From NCBI RefSeq assembly GCF_013087515.1, contig NZ_JABFCN010000070.1, forward strand, positions 310,001 through 374,000: a DNA stretch of 64,000 nucleotides, read 5' to 3'. The notes below the pieces were generated by a model. That model saw nothing but the letters and a program-made list of their open reading frames with translations, was not told where the DNA came from and ran no database searches. This document shows, piece by piece, positions 59,887-64,000 of the stretch. The DNA is from Rhizobium sophorae. Its GTDB lineage: Bacteria > Pseudomonadota > Alphaproteobacteria > Rhizobiales > Rhizobiaceae. The number at the start of each line of letters is the position of its first letter. Position 1 is the first letter of the stretch. Position numbers and translations under genes: made by a program.

Positions 59887-59893
59887 TACCCTC

Positions 59894-60154
59894 ATGAAGA
59901 CCGTTTCGATCCGTGATGCGAAGAACCGCCTGACCGAACTCGCCCGTGAGGTCGAGGAAGGTGAAACCATTGTCGTGACACGCAACGGCCGGCCGGTGTT
60001 CGATCTCGTGCCGCATCAAAAACGCGGCGGTTTGAACCTGGAAGCCGGTCAGGCTTATCTTCGTGCACGGGGCATCACCAATCCCGTGCCGTTCATTGCG
60101 GATGATTTTGATGATCCGCTGCCCGAGGATTTTCTTCTAAAGCCTTTGCCGTAG
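59894..60154 (+). CDS. Type II antitoxin, Phd/YefM family
   Basis: An 86-residue antitoxin. The N-terminal MKTVSIRDAKNRLTELAREVEEGETIVVTRNGRPVFDLVPH is the Phd/YefM DNA-binding fold (VSIRDAK, then NGRPV). The C-terminal half is the toxin-binding tail (FIADDFDDPLPEDFLLKPLP), which should wrap the PIN toxin. It is followed two bases later by the toxin gene. Likely represses its own promoter at 59858-59886. Confidence 0.9.
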   Translation: MKTVSIRDAKNRLTELAREVEEGETIVVTRNGRPVFDLVPHQKRGGLNLEAGQAYLRARGITNPVPFIADDFDDPLPEDFLLKPLP

Positions 60155-60156
60155 CC

Positions 60157-60543
60157 ATGAGGCTTCTCCTTGATACCCATATCGTTCTCGCGATCCTCCG
60201 CAAGGACGTCGGGCAACGGTTCCCGGAGATTGCCACGCTGCTTGGTGATAGCAAGACTGAGGGCTTCGTCAGCGTTGCAAGTCTCTGGGAAACGGCGATC
60301 AAGGCTCGATTGGGAAAGCTGGATCCTGGCATGCCGCTTGAAGACATCGCGCGGTCTCTTGAGGAGATAGGGCTGATACTGTTGCGGATAGAAATACAGC
60401 ACGTCATCACCGCCGCCGACCCCGAGCCGGAGACGCGCGATCCCTTTGATCGCTTGCTGCTGGCGCAATGCAAGGTCGAGGGGCTGCAGCTTGCGACGGT
60501 CGACCGGCTGCTCGTCGATCATCCATTGGCGCTGCGGCTCTAA
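60157..60543 (+). CDS. PIN-domain ribonuclease toxin (VapC-type)
   Basis: A 128-residue PIN toxin. Acidic active-site residues are visible at D6 (LLLDTHIVL), E45 (SLWETAIKA) and D98 (RDPFDRLLLAQ). The type is VapC-like, cutting RNA, and is paired here with a Phd-type antitoxin, a common mixed arrangement in alphaproteobacteria. Start only two bases after the antitoxin stop, so they are co-translated. RNA target unknown. Confidence 0.9.
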   Translation: MRLLLDTHIVLAILRKDVGQRFPEIATLLGDSKTEGFVSVASLWETAIKARLGKLDPGMPLEDIARSLEEIGLILLRIEIQHVITAADPEPETRDPFDRLLLAQCKVEGLQLATVDRLLVDHPLALRL

Positions 60544-60724
60544 GTTCACGTTCCGATTCAATATGCTCCTCATCTGAATCCGCTTTGCCTCGCAAGTCGT
60601 TGAATTCCGATTCAAAACGTGACGCAGAGTGACGGTCCGGCGGGTGATCTGCGGTTGCGGGTTGGCATCAAACCAACTAGATATCCGGCATCAGTTTAAG
60701 TCGCCGCTTCGGGAGGCCGGGATT

Positions 60725-61630
60725 TTGCAGCAGAGTGCCGTGATCGTCTGTTCGGATGTCAACATGCTGCCGGCCGCCTGCTGCACCCTGCTTTCCGTCA
60801 AGCGCAATCTCTCAAGTTCCACTGTCGAGTTCCTGCTTCTCGGTATCGATCTCAAGCCGAACGAGATCGCCGAGGTCGGAAATTTCGCGCGGCTGCACGG
60901 CATGGCAATCAAGGTGCTGCCCTATAATACGCCGGATACGGCGCTGCAGGCGCGAGGCCGCTGGTCGGGTGCGACGCTGGCGCGGCTCTACATGGATTTG
61001 CATATACCCGATCATATCGAGCGCCTGCTTTACCTCGACGCCGATGTGCTGGCGGTTTCGTCCGTCGACGAACTCTTCACGAGGGATTTTCAAGGCAAGG
61101 CGCTTGCCGCCATAGACGATTATGTCATGGCCTTTCCCGAGAAGGCCGGCGCACGGCAGCGGAAGATCGGCATGCACGAGGGCGGTCGCTATTTCAATGC
61201 CGGCGTGCTGCTGTTCGACTGGTCGGCCTGCCGGGCGAGGGGGCTTTTTGCCAGGGCACGGGAGATCTTCGAGGAGCGGTCGCATCTTTTCGAGAATAAC
61301 GACCAGGATGCGCTGAACGTCGCTTTCGATGGCGACTGGCTGGTGCTCGATCCGCGCTGGAACACGCAGACCGGCCTCCTGCCTTTCGTCGGCCGGCCGG
61401 CGATCATCCATTTCACCGGCCGGAAAAAGCCGTGGCAGGCGACTGTGCCGTGGGTGCATCGCCGGATGGCCAAGCGTTATGCCGAGGATCTCGCCAATAC
61501 GCCATGGACTTCCTTCTGCAGGCAGCCATCGATGACGGGCCGGATCGCGGGGTTCCTTTCGCATTTGGGAAAGCGGATCGGCGGGCTGGCGCGGCTGGCG
61601 CGGACACGCGCTTATTTCAGCAACAGCTAG
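60725..61630 (+). CDS. Glycosyltransferase family 8 protein
   Basis: A GT8 retaining galactosyl- or glucosyltransferase of about 301 residues. The metal-binding DxD is LYLDADVL (D105, D107). Other GT8 segments are GATLARLYMDLHIP, RYFNAGVLLFDW, NDQDALN, and IIHFTGRKKPW near the end. A TTG at 60725 with GGGAGG eight bases upstream is the most likely start; a GTG at 60629 lacks a ribosome-binding site. Such enzymes build lipopolysaccharide core or exopolysaccharide sugars. It precedes a second transferase-like gene. Confidence 0.85.
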   Translation: MQQSAVIVCSDVNMLPAACCTLLSVKRNLSSSTVEFLLLGIDLKPNEIAEVGNFARLHGMAIKVLPYNTPDTALQARGRWSGATLARLYMDLHIPDHIERLLYLDADVLAVSSVDELFTRDFQGKALAAIDDYVMAFPEKAGARQRKIGMHEGGRYFNAGVLLFDWSACRARGLFARAREIFEERSHLFENNDQDALNVAFDGDWLVLDPRWNTQTGLLPFVGRPAIIHFTGRKKPWQATVPWVHRRMAKRYAEDLANTPWTSFCRQPSMTGRIAGFLSHLGKRIGGLARLARTRAYFSNS

Positions 61631-61676
61631 TGGGACGGCAGAACGCATCGTCCTTGGAAAGTGCATGTGAGCCGAT

Positions 61677-62546
61677 ATGGAAGCAATCCCCAGCGACACG
61701 CAGACCATGGCCGCCCCGGATAGCGGCTTCAATTTTCTGACGCCGGATGCGTGGAAGGCGCTGTTGTCGCACTATTCCCACATCGTGCTGGTGGCAAACA
61801 GTGAAGCCGTAGACTTCAAACGGCTGCGTAACGAATTGCCGGAGACGGCACTCTACGTCTTCTTCAACAATGTTTATAAGGTGCTCGACGAACCCTTCGC
61901 CGGCCATGCAGTGCTGTTTGCCCGCAGCGGCGTGATGGGCGCCAATATCGTCCACCGGCGCGAGGCGGCGGATGTTCTGCGCTTCTTTGCCGGCGACGAT
62001 TTTTTGGGTGTCGTCAACATTCGCGTCTCCCCGGAGGAAAATTTCAGCGAGGAGGGCCGCTTCGAAGGCGCTGAAACCCGTCACCTTGATCTGACGAAAA
62101 TGCTCGTCGACCTCTATCCGGTGGGCAAGATCGCGACGAGTGGCTTTGCGGTGGCGCTGTGGCTCGCCGAGCTGCAACTGCCGGGCAAGATCCTGCTTGC
62201 CGGTTTTTCGGCCAAGAGGAGCGAGAAGTGGAAGGTCTTCGACGTGCACGACTGGACGTTCGAGCAGATCTTCCTGCGTCTCTTTGCCCGGATGGGCACG
62301 ATCTCGATGATGGGCGGCGTGGATGCCAGCCCCTATGCGGCACTCGCCAGACGGTTTCCACAGGTGCCGCCGATCGAGATCGCGATGACGGCGGCCGAAG
62401 TCCTGTCGGAACGGCTCCACAACGCAAATAGCCAGATCGACAGGCTCATGTCCGTCACCAAATCCATCCGTGCCATCGAGGGTTTCTTCCGGCGCTTCAA
62501 GCCGAAAACCCGCAAGCAGCGTTTCCTCGAAAAGTCGAAGGAATGA
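61677..62546 (+). CDS. Hypothetical protein, weakly sialyltransferase-like
   Basis: A 289-residue soluble protein that starts 46 bases after the GT8 gene. I do not recognise the family by name. The region VGKIATSGFAVALWLAELQLPGKILLAGFSAKRSEKWKVFDVHDW resembles the CMP-binding motif region of GT29/GT42-type sialyltransferases, in which a T/S-G-F(x)nLAL helix is followed by a strand ending G-F and a conserved His. The C-terminal part is basic (FFRRFKPKTRKQRF) and could bind membrane. With the neighbouring GT8, a role in surface glycan assembly is likely but not shown. Confidence 0.55.
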   Translation: MEAIPSDTQTMAAPDSGFNFLTPDAWKALLSHYSHIVLVANSEAVDFKRLRNELPETALYVFFNNVYKVLDEPFAGHAVLFARSGVMGANIVHRREAADVLRFFAGDDFLGVVNIRVSPEENFSEEGRFEGAETRHLDLTKMLVDLYPVGKIATSGFAVALWLAELQLPGKILLAGFSAKRSEKWKVFDVHDWTFEQIFLRLFARMGTISMMGGVDASPYAALARRFPQVPPIEIAMTAAEVLSERLHNANSQIDRLMSVTKSIRAIEGFFRRFKPKTRKQRFLEKSKE

Positions 62547-62651
62547 CTGTCGAAAGCTCTCCTCAAAAGGTGGGCTGTCAAGCCGCTCTGTGAGTTGACG
62601 TTACGCGTGCGGATCACTGCTACCCGTTCCCCTGTCGGGAAGGCGAAGCCT

Positions 62652-63749
62652 TCAAAGCCCCAGCGCCGTCAGCATGATGAAGGTGGCGAAGAGGATGAAA
62701 TGCGTCATGCCCTCGATGGCGTTGGTCTCGCCGTCGTTGAGGTTGATCGCGGCGGCAATCAGCGTGATCGCCACCATCACCGTCTGCACCGGGGTCATCG
62801 CCATGATGAAGGGCTGACCGGTATAGAGCGCGATCGCCTCCATGACGGGCACCGTCAGGATGACCGTCGACAGCGAGGCGCCCATGGCGATGTTGACCGT
62901 CGCCTGCATGCGGTTCCTGAGTGCCGCCCTTAATGCTGTCAGGATCTCCGGGGCGGCCGAAATCGCTGCGACGACGACGGCGGTCACGGCGATCGGCGCG
63001 CCGCTGTCGCGCAGACCTTCCGTCATGAAGGTCGCCATGAACTCCGCGAGCAGGCCGATGATGACGACGCCGACCAGAATGGTGGCGATCGAGACCGCGG
63101 CCAACTCGTCGGCGCCATGCGCGTCCGGACTTTCTTTCTGTCGTTCGGAGCGCGGATAGCTGTAGCTGAAGAAATAGCTGTGCTGGCCGACCTGCATGCG
63201 CAGGAAGAGGCCGTAGAGCGCGATCATCGCGACGATGGTGAAGGCGGAATAATAGTGCCATTTGTCGCTGGGCACGAATTCCGGCACGATCATCGAGATT
63301 CCCATGGCGGTGAGGATCATCACGCCATAGGTCTTGCCGGAATTGTCGTTATAGGGCTGTTCGCCGTGCTTGAGGCCGCCGAGCAGGGCGGCCAGGCCGA
63401 GAATGCCGTTGATATCGAGCATCAGGGCCGAATAGATCGTGTCGCGCACCAGCGTCGGCGAGCTTTCGCCGCTCATCATGATGGCGAGGATGATGACTTC
63501 GACGGCGACCGCCGAGAGCGTCAGGATCATCGTGCCATAGGGATCGCCGACCTTGACGGCGAGCAGCTCGGCATGATGGGCAACGCGGATCGAGGCGAGC
63601 ACGATGGTGCCGACCAGGCCAGCGGCGGCAATCAGCGCGACGCCGCGCCCCATCCCGATCACCGCATGTTCGAAGAAATAGGCGATCGCTGCAACGGCAA
63701 GTGCGGCGACAAGAAACTTTTCCTCTTTAAAGCGTGACGCGATCCCCAA
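62652..63749 (-). CDS. Calcium/proton antiporter-like membrane protein (ChaA/y4hA family)
   Basis: A 365-residue polytopic protein of the CaCA superfamily. The first repeat has GDPYGTMILTLSAVAVEVIILAIMM, and the second has the acidic pocket in SAAPEILTALRAALRNRMQATVNIAMGASLSTVIL. Around ten membrane helices, with an acidic loop (PRSERQKESPDAHG) between the halves. Known homologues are annotated y4hA in Rhizobium plasmids. The likely start is a TTG at 63749 with AGGAG seven bases upstream. Expected to export Ca2+ or Na+ in exchange for protons. Confidence 0.85.
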   Translation of the reverse strand: MGIASRFKEEKFLVAALAVAAIAYFFEHAVIGMGRGVALIAAAGLVGTIVLASIRVAHHAELLAVKVGDPYGTMILTLSAVAVEVIILAIMMSGESSPTLVRDTIYSALMLDINGILGLAALLGGLKHGEQPYNDNSGKTYGVMILTAMGISMIVPEFVPSDKWHYYSAFTIVAMIALYGLFLRMQVGQHSYFFSYSYPRSERQKESPDAHGADELAAVSIATILVGVVIIGLLAEFMATFMTEGLRDSGAPIAVTAVVVAAISAAPEILTALRAALRNRMQATVNIAMGASLSTVILTVPVMEAIALYTGQPFIMAMTPVQTVMVAITLIAAAINLNDGETNAIEGMTHFILFATFIMLTALGL

Positions 63750-63980
63750 GCCTCAGCTCCTGTCCCGATTCATGCGTTCTATCTAAGTCACTGATTTCGC
63801 ATATCAAGCAAGTCCTGGTCGAGCGCCATTTGCAGTCTTCGGCGTTTAATGGAATACTGAACGTCATCGGGGCCGGAAAGCAGATCGCGGCGTCCTCGAA
63901 TTCTCGTCAAGCGGCCGCGATGATCCGGATCCTTTCCGGAAGCGTGCGAATGCGCAACAAGAAGATGAGGAGACGGATGC

Positions 63981-64000
63981 ATGATCAAGGTGGTCTACGA
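63981..64000 (+). CDS. Truncated gene at the window edge
   Basis: An ATG with GAGGAG eight bases upstream reads MIKVVY before the window ends. Too short to identify. The other in-frame option, an ATG at 63977, lacks spacing to the ribosome-binding site. Confidence 0.4.

Noticed and set aside
1..64000. tRNA, rRNA, CRISPR, prophage or insertion-sequence features
   Set aside because: I scanned for tRNA-like T-loops, spaced direct repeats, transposases and integrases and saw none.

Overview
The window looks like chromosomal core DNA from an alphaproteobacterium of the Rhizobium etli / R. leguminosarum type. The evidence is high GC content, gene content typical of Rhizobiales (fbcFBH-type bc1 operon, DUF1236, BA14K and y4hA-type proteins, an orphan ClpS, MarR-OmpR-kinase triple) and two families of rhizobial palindromic intergenic repeats. 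I saw no rRNA or tRNA genes, CRISPR array, prophage or intact insertion sequence.

Layout. 1-0.94 kb: two GNAT acetyltransferases, then a 269-bp element bounded by 32-bp perfect inverted repeats (945-1213). 1.2-8.0 kb: a four-gene minus-strand operon, moxR AAA ATPase, DUF58, BatA/DUF4159 membrane protein and a second vWA-like membrane protein. 8.2-10.7 kb: a divergent, translationally coupled operon (DUF1285, CoA-type Nudix hydrolase, CCA-adding enzyme). 10.7-15.1 kb: small proteins, hemF, a Na/Pi cotransporter and trmL. 15.2-20.6 kb: two paralogous ABC half-transporters around an orphan ribbon-helix-helix protein, then an EEP-family hydrolase. 20.9-23.7 kb: petA-petB-petC (cytochrome bc1). 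23.8-29.6 kb: apt, two MaoC proteins, DUF2157, ychF, clpS, a GNAT protein and pth. 29.75-37.7 kb: solute-binding protein, GGDEF/EAL enzyme, rplY, a secreted protein, prs and a lipoprotein. 37.8-41.8 kb: a tight minus-strand cluster (M24 homologue, pgeF, MidA-type methyltransferase, lgt), divergent from a UbiK-like factor. 42.6-46.5 kb: ybjN, proC, CsaA-like protein, MBL hydrolase, SH3/DUF1236 protein and a glycine-zipper protein. 46.5-49.7 kb: a repeat, a chimeric gene remnant, then a petP/petR-like MarR and OmpR pair with a histidine kinase. 49.7-54.99 kb: HxlR/SDR divergent pair, BA14K, a cold-shock gene with a 14-codon upstream ORF, a DMT transporter, DUF3052 and a PQQ sugar dehydrogenase-like protein. 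55.06-58.2 kb: class GN sortase and its single LPxTG-like target. 58.6-64 kb: aatA, a Phd/VapC-type toxin-antitoxin pair, two glycan-type transferases, a cation/proton antiporter and the start of a truncated gene.

Most genes are housekeeping. The more unusual items are the dedicated sortase-substrate pair; the MoxR/vWA envelope operon; upstream ORFs with strong Shine-Dalgarno sequences before the csp and ABC genes; the toxin-antitoxin promoter, whose operator covers the spacer and -10 and which would give an almost leaderless mRNA; an M24 protein that has lost its metal ligands; a transferase-like protein of unknown specificity beside a GT8 enzyme; and the 32-bp inverted-repeat element.

Many starts given here are internal ATG, GTG or TTG codons chosen from ribosome-binding sites and family length, because the maximal open frames often run upstream in this GC-rich DNA. 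All assignments come from reading the sequence; no database search was run.
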